Positions 37,037-49,044 of a stretch of 64,000 nt of DNA are shown piece by piece. The DNA is from Enoplolaimus lenunculus. Lineage: Eukaryota; Nematoda; Enoplea; Enoplida; Thoracostomopsidae. How positions within the stretch are numbered: position 1 is the stretch's first letter; every line of letters starts with the position of its first letter. Location: NCBI GenBank assembly GCA_030248215.1, contig JASANG010000773.1, positions 62,001 to 126,000 of the forward strand, given 5' to 3'. The notes beneath the pieces are model-generated. The model saw nothing but the letters and a program-made list of their open reading frames with translations, searched no databases and was not told the origin of the DNA. A program made the translations under genes and the position numbers.

Positions 37037-40000
37037 TTACCACACTAGCGGGTAATTTGTAATGTTGGCACTATGCAGTTGATGGATTACAGAGAAATTA
37101 AGGAAACCTTTTTCGTCCGGTATTTTCACTATCCACATCGGTACTTTCTGCTGTGCACTAGCAGTGGTTTTAAAACCATACTCTAAACCACCGGAACTAT
37201 GTGTTATGTATACTTTTATGAACAAGAACTCTAAAAATAATTTTTTTACCGTCATCACCCCAGTCACGACCCCACGAATTTGCTGCTAGCCAGTATGGCA
37301 CACCATTTTCAACGCCCCAACCGATAACGCGAACAACATGTCCGTAAACAAATCCACCCGTTTGGTACTCGTATACTCCTTGAAATAAAATTAAGAAACA
37401 GACCATACTGACTGAAATAACAGCCATGCAAAACGGATGCTTCAAATCGTTAAGTCATGATACAAGCTGAAAATCAGCATGAAACATTTTCTTAGCCTAT
37501 ACTTAGCATCAAAAATTAACTTTAAAATTTAAGTACATATTAACAAACATATATATACATAACGTTTATCGTCCTTAAGTTAGGGTGTTATACTAGCTAA
37601 ATTATAAGTATCGACAGATATAATTTACTATTTATGCTATATTAACCTGATTTATAATGGAAAAAATCCTGTGAGACCATGAACATAGCGACCACTGGAC
37701 CTCGATGCATAATTTCCATTTGAATGCGGCGTACTGCCGCTGGACCTATTTCTTGGTCTGTTCGCTGGGCCACGTCATAATAGTTTAAACCTGAAATATT
37801 ATTTCTATGATATTTTTTACGCAAGATATAGATGTTCTCCGTGTGTCAAGACGACTTTGTGTTGTGAAATGGTTCAAATTCGCCCTATAATCGTTTATGA
37901 AACAAAACTTTATTAACCTAAAAAATAAAAAAACTACAATCGTAACTAACAGGATATACGGCGGCTGGCTTTGCTATACTCGTAAGAAATAATAATATTG
38001 AAATACGCAAGTTTTTTACTGCAAATCCTTGCACGTATGGAAAAGGGCTTTACTGGCAAAGTGAAAAAATTTTGCGTGTGTGAATAGAGCTTTATCGATA
38101 AAAAGTTGGCATTTATTTAACCTAAAACTTTCTAAAATATACAAAATCACACAAAAAATTTTTTACCATAGTATTTGTCGTCTTCGTATGATTTTTTGTA
38201 CAGTGAACGACATTTGTTCGGGCATACACGTGAGTTGTTCACTGAAAAAATCGGACACGGATACCCGCAAGCGGAATCGTACTCGTACGGCCAACAGCCC
38301 TCGGAAGATCCATAATCACCGCCAGTAACGAGGCCATTCTTGATCCATCGTTTGAAAACTGCTCCTGGTGAGCCACCATTGCAACCGTCGCTGAAAAAAA
38401 TGATTTGTAGGAATTTTACGGCGCAGGTGACAGGGTTGGATTTTGCGGAAAAAATTGAATTGAAACAAGAAAAGCATTTTTCGTTATCCCGTAAAAACTG
38501 AAAAACAAACATGTGCCCGCGCTTCAGCAAATGCAAATATGTTAAATAAAATTAAAATAATCACATGATACTTTTTAACATTGTATATAATACATGAGAA
38601 GCATAAGTAGGGTGCACACTGAAAAAGTGTCATTTATGTAAAAAAATTGCATCTACAGGGCTCGCTGGCCACAAACTCTTGGATTTGAACTCGGCAAAAC
38701 TTGCTATAATGGCTTGTAGTTTCATTGCTACATAAATTAACAAGTTTAGTTCAAAAGTAATGGGTGGCACCGCTGAGATCAAACAAAACCATGAACAAAA
38801 TTTAAAATATGTAATACCCCTATTTTATACAGCTGTCAATTTAAAATCAAAGAAATATGTATATACATCAGCAGAAAGATCGTGACTAAAATTTAGCTTC
38901 GATTGACGCAATCTATATTACGTCTGCTTTCAATTCAGCTATATCCACTGGGTAACGCCTACAGTTAACACAATCAGCAAAACAGTTGGGTATATTCAAT
39001 CAAGCGAGTATTTAACAAAATCTAGTGAATCAGTGGGACAAAAACAATTTATATAATATATTTTTAAAGAAGTTTTTCAGTTTTTCTCACTCCCGCACGG
39101 TAAAACCGGAAAAGCCGATTTAGCCTCTTCAGAGGCACCCCTCCTGTTATTCGGTTACGTACCGTTATTTATTAGTAACCGCCCTTTGCCGACCATCGTT
39201 ACTGATATACATACGAAATTGCAACTATCCGTTGAATTAAACGTTTATTTGTCTTGTATCAGAAGCTTGAGTGTTAAGCCAAGACTATATTTAGAAATGT
39301 ACTTTCAAAACTTAAGTAGGAATGTTTCAAAGTTTCCGACTCAGTTTTATTTGGTCTGGAGTCATTTCGGCACTACAATGAAGGATAATTGACATATATG
39401 GACTCTAATTAGGGTTTAAGGACTCTATCCCCATACGGACTCATATTAGGGATACGGACTCCTATTTATTGGGACTCAAAATGACAACTCCCTCTTACCC
39501 CCTCATATTTAAATCACTACAGTACAGGGCACTTTATTTCATAAAACGATAGAAAATTAAGTCGGCAAATTTCAAGTATACTTGCTACATTTCAACAGAT
39601 CCATCGGCGATATTTGAACGTCGCGTTTGGTTTGATTGCTAAATATGCAAATTCGATCCGCAATTGCTGCCACTGTTGACACCGCCCAGCACGAGCCACA
39701 CCCGCCTTGGTTTAGCGTTGGCCTGCGAAGCCCTGCGCAATGTTTCCATTTTTGGCGTGCATCAAAATGATCAGGTAGTTTTTGATAACCTAAAATAAAA
39801 CCTAAAAAATAATGCAACTTCTATATATTACACAGGTCCCATAGCCAAATCAACCTGCTAAAAGAAAAACAAATCATTGAGGTATAACGGACATTGGTTT
39901 ATTGGTGAATTTGTTGCTTTTTGATAACTTGAGTAAGCTCTATTATGCTTATTTAACAGACATTCACGGCAACGTTTGACGTGCGACACGGCGGTAATCG

Positions 40001-43000
40001 GCTACATTGACAGTGTTTTGTTGCAACGTTTCACTTCACAGCTGGTATGTTGCAAAAAACAGAAACGTAGATAGGATTTCGTCTCTGGAGGCAAACGCGT
40101 TGCAAGAATATATATGTCAACAATCAAGGCCCATGTAAACCTCACTGCCGTCCCCAAATCCCACCATCTCATCATAAGAATTTGATGTGTGGTCAAAGGT
40201 GGGATTTTGTGGTTTCGGGATATGGTCGACGGTTGTATTTCGGGATTTTGGGATTCGGGATATGAACGTTGGTGGGATTTTGGGATTTTGTAATTTGGTG
40301 ATATGGTCGAAGGTTGGATTTCGGGATTTCGGGATATAGTAGAAGGTGAAATGCTCTTAAACCTGAGCCTAAACCTAAGCCTAGGCCTGTGCCCAAGGCT
40401 TAGACTAAGCCTACACTCCAAAAAATGGTGAGTCAAATTGACTCCCTTCGAAATAGGCTCATCGGGACCCCACAAATTGAGTCAAATTAAACTCCGTCAG
40501 AGTCAAATTCGACTCACTTAGTCGCACGTTTGACTCTGGCGGAGTCGAATTTGACTCAGTTTGTGTAGTTCCGTAGAGCCTATTTCGGAGGGAGTCAATT
40601 TGACTCACCATTTTTTGCAGTGTAAACTTAAGTCAAAGCCCAAGGCTAACCGTAGCCTAAGCCTAAGCCTAGTCCTAAGTCTAAGATTTAGCCCAAGGGT
40701 TATTCAAGATCTAATCTTTGTTTGTTTAAAACTTATTCATAGTCTCGGCTTAAGCCTAGCCAATGCTATCCGTGGTCTAATCTACGCTTAAACAATGCCT
40801 GCTCCTAAAGCCTAAGCATAAACTTAAGCGAAAGCTAAAACTCAAGCCTAAGCCTATGCCTAAGATGGTACATGTATAGAACAGGGCCGGAACAGTAGTA
40901 TAAGCATATTCCTAAGCCTAAGCCTAAGCGTATGGATGAGCCTATTCCTAAGCCTAAGCCTAAGCAAAAAATAGTCTAAAGCTTAAACTGACTCTATTGT
41001 AGCTCCTCCGGAAAACGAACCGGCCCTGTTCTATACATGGAACCCCAAGCCTTAGCCCGTAATGGTCATTTATGATTTAATCTACGTTTAAACCAATTCC
41101 TAAAGCCTCAGCGTCCTAAAACTATGCCTAAACCTGAGCCATAGACTAAGTCAAAGCCTACGCCTAACGCTAAGGCACCTCAAAAGTGTATGTCTAAGCT
41201 TTACACCAGATGTGACGGATAAAACGCCTAAATATATACCTAAGCCTAAGACGGAGCGTTGCATACTCCTAAACCTAAATCTTGAGCCAAAGGATTGCAT
41301 AATCCTAAATCTAAGCCTAAGCCTAAGGAATTGCTTTCGATGAATTTTATTGAAATCGCAAAATCCCAAAATCCCACATCAACCAAAAAGTATCAATTTT
41401 TTAGTTGGGACGGTGGGATTTTGGGACGGCACTCAACTATACATGGGCCACAATCAAGATCGAATTAATTAGCTGCATCGATTGAAATAATTCTGACTGA
41501 ACTTTCAGAAAGTTTAGTACCTCAAGTCAAAACACAGTTCGTTGCAATAGACTTAGCATTTTTTACGCATGTCGAATAACATTTTTTATACGAACTTTAC
41601 AAAAAAACGAAATGTAATTTCGTGTGTTCAAAATTTTAAAATTTTCAAAAATTGACTATGTCTGATTGGTGATTGCTGTGACTGAAAGCTGTAATATTAA
41701 TCCTATCAAAAATTGTTGTAATATTCATGAATACAACAGGGGTGGGTTAAACATACGCCTAAGCCTAAATGCTTAACCCTAATGGTAAAATGAGACTATA
41801 TCTAACCTAAGGTTGCGCGTAGGAATGAACTTATACCTAAGGCTAAGAATAATCCTTAGCAAAAAATAGTCTAACGCTTAAACTTACTCTATTCCAGTCC
41901 GACAGAAAAAACGTTCCGCCCCTGATCTTTACATAGGTGCAAAATAAACCAAGGTGAAAAATTAAAAAAATTGTGTTTTTCAACCATCATAAAGCCGGAT
42001 AGTAAACACTTTCTATCGTGGCGTATCGAAAAATTAAGATTTTAGGGATCTAAGATGAAATTGAAAAATTCAAAACAATGCGATTTGATGAGCCTGTCTC
42101 TCTACAAAACAGAAATTCATACGGTTTTGTTCTGGAGTTCTGGTCTGTGTTGCAAGCTTTCGGGTGGTTGTTGATTTTTTACATTAAAAACACCAAACTG
42201 CCCTGATACTTTTAAAATAGCTGCCGTAGATTCTGCATATTCAAAGTAGGTTCAAAAATATTATTGAACGTCCTTTAAAACCTGGAACCAGCTAAACCAC
42301 CAAAGCCGAAAACCAGTTGCAATATTAAAATTGGTAATTGGCACGATACAACTGGAGGTGTGTCTTCGCTTCCAGCTCCGGCTAAAAATCAACCTTCGGC
42401 TCCGGCTCAGATAGAATTTCTGCCTGAGGTTCCGGTAAAATCCGTAGTCAAATTTTGCATATTTCGTACAAAATTTAGTTTTAACTTTTGGTACAATTTT
42501 GTGTCTAAAATTACCGAGATGCCGCAATTAAATATACGTAATACCAAAAGATTTAACAACACGTTACAGATATTTGATAAAATCAGCAATTCAGTATAAT
42601 TTTAACTGTTCCGGCAAAATTTGTTGACCTCTGGATCCGGTCCCGGCTCCGGTATTTCTTACCTCCGGTTGCACCCTGCTACACAGGAACATGTACAAGC
42701 TACTCAACATATTTCGTTGCTGAAATGAATAAATCTATAATGTTCTTTCCATGAAAATAAATATAAAAGCGTGTCAAACATGATAGTAGCTTTCCTTGAA
42801 ACGGTAATATACCTTACACAATTGCTGTGACGGCTGAAAATTACTATTCTTGTTTTCATCTCAACAGTATTAATTTTTTTAACATTGAAAACCGAACTTG
42901 TTTTAAAAAATTTAAAATCGTCCATTCAAATTTCACGGCGCATCTGCTCACCAGAATTGTCGGTATTTTCTAGAGTAACAGACCGATATGCGATTGCTGT

Positions 43001-46000
43001 TTGTGCATCTTTAGTTTGATGAGCTTTTTCAACACTTTCAGTCTGATTTAATACGCCGTCAAGCCAAGCAGCTGATGTAAGCGTTGATAGTGAGTCAATT
43101 ACATGCTGTAACGTACGATTTGCCGTGGCAGCTGTTCTGTTTCGAACGATGCCTTTGAGTTCGTCTTTGAGTATGAGTTCGATCGCTTCTTTGCTGCATA
43201 CTGTTTCCAGTTCCGCTGATGGATTATATTGAGCCTAAAATCCGAAAAACAAATGTTACTCTTGCGTTTTATAGTTGTGAACAAAATAGCGTTTTGCTAC
43301 ATTCAAACGATTGCTTTTACAGTTTTTCCGCATACCAAAGCATTTTGAACCATACTGTTAATAATACCAGCACATGTAAAGATCAGGGGCAGAACGTTTT
43401 TCAGTGGGACTGCATTTTAGAGTACGCTTGAACTTTAGGCTATTTTTTGGTTAGGTTTAGGCTTTAGGTATGAGCTCATTCTTAGCTTAACCCTTTCTCA
43501 CATGAATATTTACAATTTCACATGAGATGTAATTTCAAGGTGAGATTGGAAGCCCAGTCTCACGGGTGGGAGGCGTTTACGATTCATTGAGCTATAAGAG
43601 CTTGACGCTCGAGCCCGATTAGGCTCTCACGTCTTGTGGAGATTTTACACTGCGTATATATGTTATAAATGTTAAACACTGCTCACAATGTGTGTATTTT
43701 TCGTACATTATTGTAATTAGTTGCTCATAGTATACTCTATGAGTGCAAGGGTTATAGATACTCAGTAAAAAAATTTCATTAACCCTTTCTCACATGAATA
43801 TTTGCAATTTCACATGAGATGTAACTTCAAGGTGAGATTCGAACCCCAGTCTCACGGGTGATTGAGCTAAAAGAACTTGACGCTCGAGCCCGAGTAGGCT
43901 CTCACGTCTTGTGGAGGTTTCACACTCGTATATATGTTATAAATGTTAAACACTGCTCACAGTGTGTGTATTGCTCGAACATTATTGTAATTAGTTGCTC
44001 ATAGTATACTCTATGAGTGAAAGGGTTAAGAATATGATTATGCTACTGTTACGGCCCCGTTTTATGCATTGACCAATACACCTGTCGCATTCCAAAATAG
44101 TTCAAAACTGCTTAGTATTTGTACAAATTCCGTGAGTCGTTTCATCGTTTTTTACACGATGCTCAATCTAATAATAAAATGAATCAAAGTTTTATTTGCT
44201 TAATGATTTTATGTTTCAGCTAAAATATACTAAAACTAGTGATCGGATGCGTTGGCCGTTCAACAACTATAAAATACCTTCCACGTCGACCGCGGATTGG
44301 TATTAATTTGACAGACGAGTTCAGTGTGATTTGTCGGCGGATTACAAAAATAACGAAATGGTTTTTCTTTATCTTCTGATTCCTATAATGTTAAACATTA
44401 CACATATAATTAAAGTCAGACTGAGATTGTATTTTTAAATTCCTGAACAAGACTAACAATTACAAAATTGCGACTTTGTATTAAGCAAGGCTGGTTTTTT
44501 TCCTGAAAAATTGAATCGACCAGAAAAAACGGTTGTTCAAGAATTTAAAATGATAACATTTTCGCAAGCGCAAAAACGTGGATGGATGATTTGTCTGTTG
44601 AAAAAACATATTAAAAGAATCAAGTTACTATTTTCTCAAGTATCATCATTTGATAACACAAGATGATAAGCATACTGCACACACTACAGAACTGTCATAA
44701 GGTGGCCACAACTTGCGGGGTAGAGTCCGGTAAAAATCTGCAAACAGGACTTGTTATTTTATGTGAAAAATGAAATTAATCAGAAGTTTTAGGTTCCGAA
44801 CTGAACGTTGCATATATCTACAAAAATGTTGCATCAAAAAGATACAGAAACATCTGCAATAAAGCAATCACTTTTAGATTCCAGAAGTATACGGTAGTGT
44901 AGTAGGGATGCAACTGGAATTCCGGTTTGATTATGAAACCATCACAGTATACATTTTATCACCGTCGTTGAATATAAAACCTGTAAACATGTGTTTTCCT
45001 GATCTTTGCAGGAGTTTATGCGAGTCATGTATCTATTACTATTCCTCCTACTGGCGGATCCAATTGTATGAACCATGATTTTGCTTTTAAAGGTTTCACA
45101 CTGAAATGGCGTATGGCTTCTGACTCGATTTGCCGCAGTTTCCATTATATTTCGTATTTTCCTCCATTTTAGAGTTTTCTCTGTCCGCCTCGGATTCCTC
45201 CATAGTAAATCAACCTTCGCGATGACGGGATCGTAAGAAGCAACTCATGGTTTTGCGATGTTTGATCGCTGTTTTCCGATACTGTCAGTGAAAAGCGTTG
45301 CACTACGATTGTACCTATTAAAATTAACTCGGTGCTTTTCGAGAAAACTTTCAACTGTCACCATTGCTTGAAGCTGTTTAATTAATTTAGCGATATTATG
45401 TACCAAGCGACCAATTAAGCGTACCCGAAAACTTTATTCTGCTCAAAGATTACCGCTTCGTACGGCGTTAAAAAACTAAACTTTAGAACTGGGTCCGACA
45501 AGAAGAATTCGAAGTTTACCTCTTCACTTTTATTAATTTCGAATGGGATCGTTTCACACGCCACACGTCGGAATCGGTTTGAACATGGCATTCGGGTTAC
45601 GATTACTGCGCTACCGTCTGTATGGGCAACATCACACATCAATGATACGCTGGAGCGTGTCTCTTGGGGAAGCACTAAATTTGTTTCAAGTTGTTCGTCA
45701 AAGCTATCAGTGGCTGGCGTTTGAAATATTCGATTTAGAAATACTGGAGTTCGTGGGTGGTGCTCGATACGCTTTGTTCTGGTCAACTCACTGTTAGCTC
45801 GAGCTAGTTTCAGCCGTCCTGAGCTGGATAGTAAACGCGGAAATCCTACGCCGTATTTTGATGGCCAGCTTTGCTGCCATAACGAACGACATAGTTGCGA
45901 AGCTGCGAAAAAGTCCAAGTAAACGTGAACGTTAATGAACTTTAGGCAAACATACGGAGGCTTTGAAGGTGCGCCGGAGGTGGTGTTAAAGAAGCGCCAG

Positions 46001-46092
46001 CCAGGTGGACAGTGACTTATAGGAAGTGACCAGATTATACCGGACAAAATTCCTAATATAACTATCAGTAAAATATTTGCTTCTAATTTCAT
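37037..46092 (-). CDS. Secreted C-type-lectin-like/cathepsin B fusion protease, copy A
   Basis: Exons in transcript order: 46092-45520, 44382-44278, 43234-42952, 39789-39582, 38390-38167, 37790-37647, 37378-37250, then a doubtful last exon 37230-37037. Phases are 0,0,1,2,1,1,1. Exon 1 (191 residues) has a signal peptide and a six-Cys lectin-like domain (CPPGW; CLKF; LCRSLW; MCDVAH; MPCSN; ACET). Exons 2-3 hold the propeptide, with STWKAQYNPSAEL spanning the junction. Exons 4-7 form the cathepsin B-like domain: PDHFDARQKW, then [12 protein letters not shown] (Gln348, Cys354), [26 protein letters not shown] (His526) and [11 protein letters not shown] (Asn546). The His-His occluding loop of cathepsin B is absent. 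After DDG the frame stays open only if 19 nt (GTAAAAAAATTATTTTTAG) are removed. It then continues EFLFIKV..GLEYGF, aligning with the C-terminus but without its cysteine. Likely a secreted endopeptidase; substrate unknown. The 3' end may be decayed. Confidence 0.8.
39100..39515. repeat. About 420-bp dispersed repeat (copy 1), in intron 4 of copy A
   Basis: Shares long stretches with 50601-51029 in the same orientation, such as TGCAACTATCCG(T/C)TGAATTAAACG, TTAGAAATGTACTTTCA and ACGGACTCATATTAGGGATA. No coding capacity. Confidence 0.7.
40414..40622. mobile_element. Palindromic MITE, CACT(G/C)CAAAAAATGGTGAGTC family (full copy)
   Basis: Ends CACTCCAAAAAATGGTGAGT and ACTCACCATTTTTTGCAGTG are inverted over more than 25 bp. 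The arms repeat GAGTCAAATT(C/T)GACTC in both orientations, so the whole 209 bp is a near-palindrome. It lies in TTAGGC-like sequence in intron 3 of copy A. Other copies: 46135-46176 (end fragment), 52532-52638 (left half) and 52866-53060 (full). Confidence 0.8.
40871..41040. mobile_element. ATGTATAGAACAGGGCCGG MITE with short TTAGGC-like core (compact copy)
   Basis: Ends CATGTATAGAACAGGGCCGG and CCGGCCCTGTTCTATACATG are perfect inverted repeats over 20 bp. Inside: AGTAGTATAAGCATATTCC, a few GCCTAA hexamers, TATGGATGAGCCTA, more hexamers, then AAAATAGTCTAAAGCTTAAA. This 170-bp copy is a reference for the expanded copy at 56261-56973. Confidence 0.85.
41735..41942. mobile_element. Diverged copy of the same MITE family
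   Basis: CAGGGGTGGGTTAAACATACGCC..AAGCC at the left, then AAAATAGTCTAACGCTTAAAC and GTTCCGCCCCTG..TTTACATAGG at the right. This variant (CCGCCCCTG in place of CCGGCCCTG) recurs at 47431-47602 and 51112-51500, and reversed at 43375-43480. Confidence 0.55.
43488..43757. mobile_element. TTAACCCTTTCTCAC-ended element (copy)
   Basis: Ends TTAACCCTTTCTCACATGAA and TATGAGTGCAAGGGTTA. The tRNA-like core is on the minus strand, around 43550-43605. Lies in intron 2 of copy A. Confidence 0.65.
43780..44028. mobile_element. TTAACCCTTTCTCAC-ended element (second, adjacent copy)
   Basis: Same ends and orientation as the element 25 bp upstream, with a small internal deletion at the GGGTGGGAGGCG motif. The two copies are closely similar, suggesting local duplication. 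Confidence 0.65.
43936..44157 (+). repeat. 222-bp segment duplicated at 52649-52865
   Basis: From GTTATAAATGTTAAACACTG to TTCATCGTTTTTTACAC the two loci match almost base for base, same orientation. The segment covers the right end of a TTAACCC element plus about 130 bp of flanking DNA (TTACGGCCCCGTTTTATGCA). It is in intron 2 of copy A and intron 1 of copy B. Confidence 0.85.
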
Positions 46093-46734
46093 AATCCGAT
46101 TAGAAAATATCTGAAAAATATATTCTAGTTTTTATTTCGGAGAGAGTCATTTTGACTCACCATTTTTTGCGGTGTATTTAATGTCCTTCTTATAAGGGAA
46201 ATTTATTACCATAATAGACTCAAATTAAAATCGTACAGCATGTAATAGAAATAACCGATTTAAAATCAAAATATGGTTCATATTTTATCAGCTGCATTAC
46301 ATTTTTACACAGTTCAGATGAATGTTTAATACAGGCAAGCAAGCAAAACACTTCATATATAAATCACTTTAAATTTTGAAACTTTTTAAACAAATTACAA
46401 GCAATTTACCTCGTCTTTTTTAAAAAATATTTCAATTTGAGCAAATTTTGTATTCCCCAATTGCACAGCGTTAAACTAAGCGATTAGTGTTTAGATGGAT
46501 GAAGCAGTTTATTTTGATTCTGTCTCAATTTTATCCTGAACGAAACGTAAAAGGTGTTAGAAAAGTTACCACAGGAATATTTCCAAAGACAAATCGTAGG
46601 TTAAAAAGCCTGGTGGGACGTAATATTCAAGTAAAATTCAGTTTGAACGATGATTATATATGAAAAATAGTGGAAATAAACGAAGTCGAAATTTGTTCAT
46701 GATTTCGAAAAACAGTTGATTTATACCAAGAGTG

Positions 46735-47035
46735 GTAATTGCTGTTTTACAAAAGTGTGCAACTGGGTACATTCTGTGTAGAAAAGGATGTACCCGGCAC
46801 GCGTTGCGTTTTCCCCTACACACGCTTTGTTTAGGGGGTACAATCAGTGCGAACCATGACATTTTATGTATGCGGTGTCAAACATGCTTTCCTTATAGTT
46901 TAATTTTGGTGTATTTATATGATAGCCACCCCCCTCTAAACAAGAAGGGGGGTCGGCCAAAAACGCAACACCCGGTTGTACATTTTGTACCATGCTGAAC
47001 CCAAAAGTTGCACACTTTTGTATCATGATCTCTTG
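46735..47035. mobile_element. Possible 300-bp MITE (GTGGTAATTGCTG... AAAAGTGTGCAAC)
   Basis: ACAAAAGTGTGCAACTGGGT at 46747 and CCCAAAAGTTGCACACTTTTGT at 47000-47022 are inverted. GTACAATCAGTGCG..CATGACATTTTATG sits between. No terminase or transposase frame. Boundaries uncertain. Confidence 0.4.
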
Positions 47036-47430
47036 ATTATACCGATTTGTAAAGTTTTATAAAATCAACAATGTGAGTTATAAATAAATGCTTAAAAAAC
47101 TAAAAACGGACGGCTGCTGCTGCCAGACAGAACCTAAATTTGTTTCAAAAGTCATCGCCGGATTACGAAAGCCTTGAGCATCGTATGAGGTAATGTTTAC
47201 TCCAAAAATTTGGAGTATTATGAGTGTAAAATTGTAAATTATTAATACAAAAGAAGCATTTCAACTTACACCCCCAAACCTTTGCCTAGTCCACAGACCA
47301 GGTCAATAAAAGTTTGCATTAAATCAATCCTAAAACCTAAGCCGAAACCATAGCTTAGCCATTTATTGGACAATCAAATGCCGATGCTCTCGGTTCATAT
47401 TTTGCCTAGTTCTGTATTAAATGTTCAGGC

Positions 47431-47602
47431 CAATGTATAGAACAGGGGTGGATCAATAGTATATATAAGAATATTCCTAAGCCTAAACCTAAACCTGAAC
47501 CTAAGCCTAAGCCTAAGCAAACAATTATTCTAAAGCTTTCGCTTACTCTATTACAGTACCGCGGAAGAATGTTTCGTCCCTGACGTTTTTACATGGGCCA
47601 AT
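47431..47602. mobile_element. ATGTATAGAACAG MITE, CCGCCCCTG variant
   Basis: Left end AATGTATAGAACAGGGGTGG; the inside has AAGCCTAAACC-type hexamers; right end TTTCGTCCCTGACGTTTTTACATGGGCC. About 170 bp, matching the compact copy in size. Confidence 0.6.
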
Positions 47603-47973
47603 GTTCAAAGCGTTCCTAAATGAGTCAAGCAACTCCAATCCCGCATAGCCGTTCACACATTGTCTTATGAGTTAATTTGTCAAAAGTGATCCACGATCCC
47701 ATCCGATAACAGTTCAGGTAAAAAAATGGAGATTTCTAAAATTTAAACAAACCAACACTATAACAATTTAATAGTTTCAAACAACCTTTTGTATTTAATT
47801 TTGTAATATGAGCAGACACACCATAAACATTTTCCTTAACTTTTTACTTTTACCGTTGGCTTTTACATAAAATCTATGTGTCATTTAGGGAACAGGTACA
47901 TACTTTAAATATTTTTCAACACCAGCTTGTGGCACTTTTACACTTTCTTCTTTATATATATAAGGTAATAGGG

Positions 47974-49044
47974 CCAATGTATAGCACAGGGGTTTCCAGT
48001 TTTCCACGGTGGAAAACTTATAACCAGGAGTGCAGCGCAGTCACTCCTGTATGACGGCCAAATTTTCCGCTGTTTTGGTTGGAAAATTAAGAAAATTTTA
48101 ACGCCTAGATATTCCTCTGGGTTGGTAAGAAAAATCTGAAGCATAGGTTTTGGTTGGAAAACGGGAAAAGTGGAAAATTCTAATGCATAGATTTTTACCC
48201 TGGGTTGGTAGGGAAAATCTGAAGCATAGGTTTTGGTTGGAAAACGGGAAAAGTGGAAAATTCTAATGCATAGATTTTTACCCTGGGTTGGTAGGGAAAA
48301 TCTGAAGCATAGGTTTTGGTTGGAAAACGGGAAAAGTGAAAAATTCATGCGTAGGGCATAGATTTGGTTGGAAAACGAGAAAAGTAGGAAATTCAAGCGT
48401 AGGGCATAGATTTGGTTGGAAAACGGGAAAAGTGGAAAATTTTAATGCCTATATTTTACCCTGGGTTGGTAGGGAAAATCTGAAGCATAGGTTTTGGTTG
48501 GAAAACGGGAAAAGTGGAAAATTCTAATGCCTAGATTTTTACCCTGGGTTGGTAGGGAAAATCTAAAGCATAGGTTTTGGTTGGAAAACTGGAAAAGTGG
48601 AAAATTGTAAGGCCTAGATTTTTAGTGGAAAATTCTAATGCCTAGATTTTTACCCTGGGTTGGTAGGGAAAATCTGAAGCATAGGTTTTGGTTGTAAAAC
48701 GGGAAAAGTGGAAAATTCTAAGTCCTAGCTTTTTATCCTGGGTTGGTAGGGAAAATCTGTAGCATAGCTTCAGATTTTCCCTACCAACCAAGGAAAAATC
48801 TAGGCGTTTAAATTTTCCACTTTTCCCGTTTTCCGAGCAAATTTTACACACTACAGATTTTCCCTACCGAACCAGGGAATATCCAGGCTTATGAGTTTTC
48901 CACTTTTCCCCAGCAAAACCTATGCCTGTAATTTTTCCTACCAACCAGTGAAAAATCAGGCCGTCATACAGGAGTGGCTGCGCTGCACTCCTGGTCATAA
49001 GTTTTCCACGCTGGAAAACTGGAAGCCACTGTTCTATACATGGG
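47974..49044. mobile_element. 1.07-kb element with long inverted ends and internal minisatellite
   Basis: Outer ends CCAATGTATAGCACAGGGGT and ACTGTTCTATACATGGG match the MITE family. Inside them are about 70-bp inverted arms (CCAGTTTTCCACGGTGG..CAGGAGTGCAGCGCAGTC at left; GGCTGCGCTGCACTCCTGGT..CCACGCTGGAAAACTGG at right). Between are six or more direct units of about 60-120 bp carrying GGTTTTGGTTGGAAAACGGG and CCTGGGTTGGTAGGGAAAAT, inverted in the last part from about 48765. Frames here are repeat translations. Confidence 0.75.

Noticed and set aside
47938-48396. 152-residue minus-strand frame with repeated FPTKTYASDF-like blocks
   Set aside because: The repeats mirror the internal DNA minisatellite of the 47974-49044 element; a non-coding explanation suffices.
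48120-48760. CRISPR-like array
   Set aside because: Units are contiguous minisatellite repeats with no unique spacers, in a eukaryotic context.
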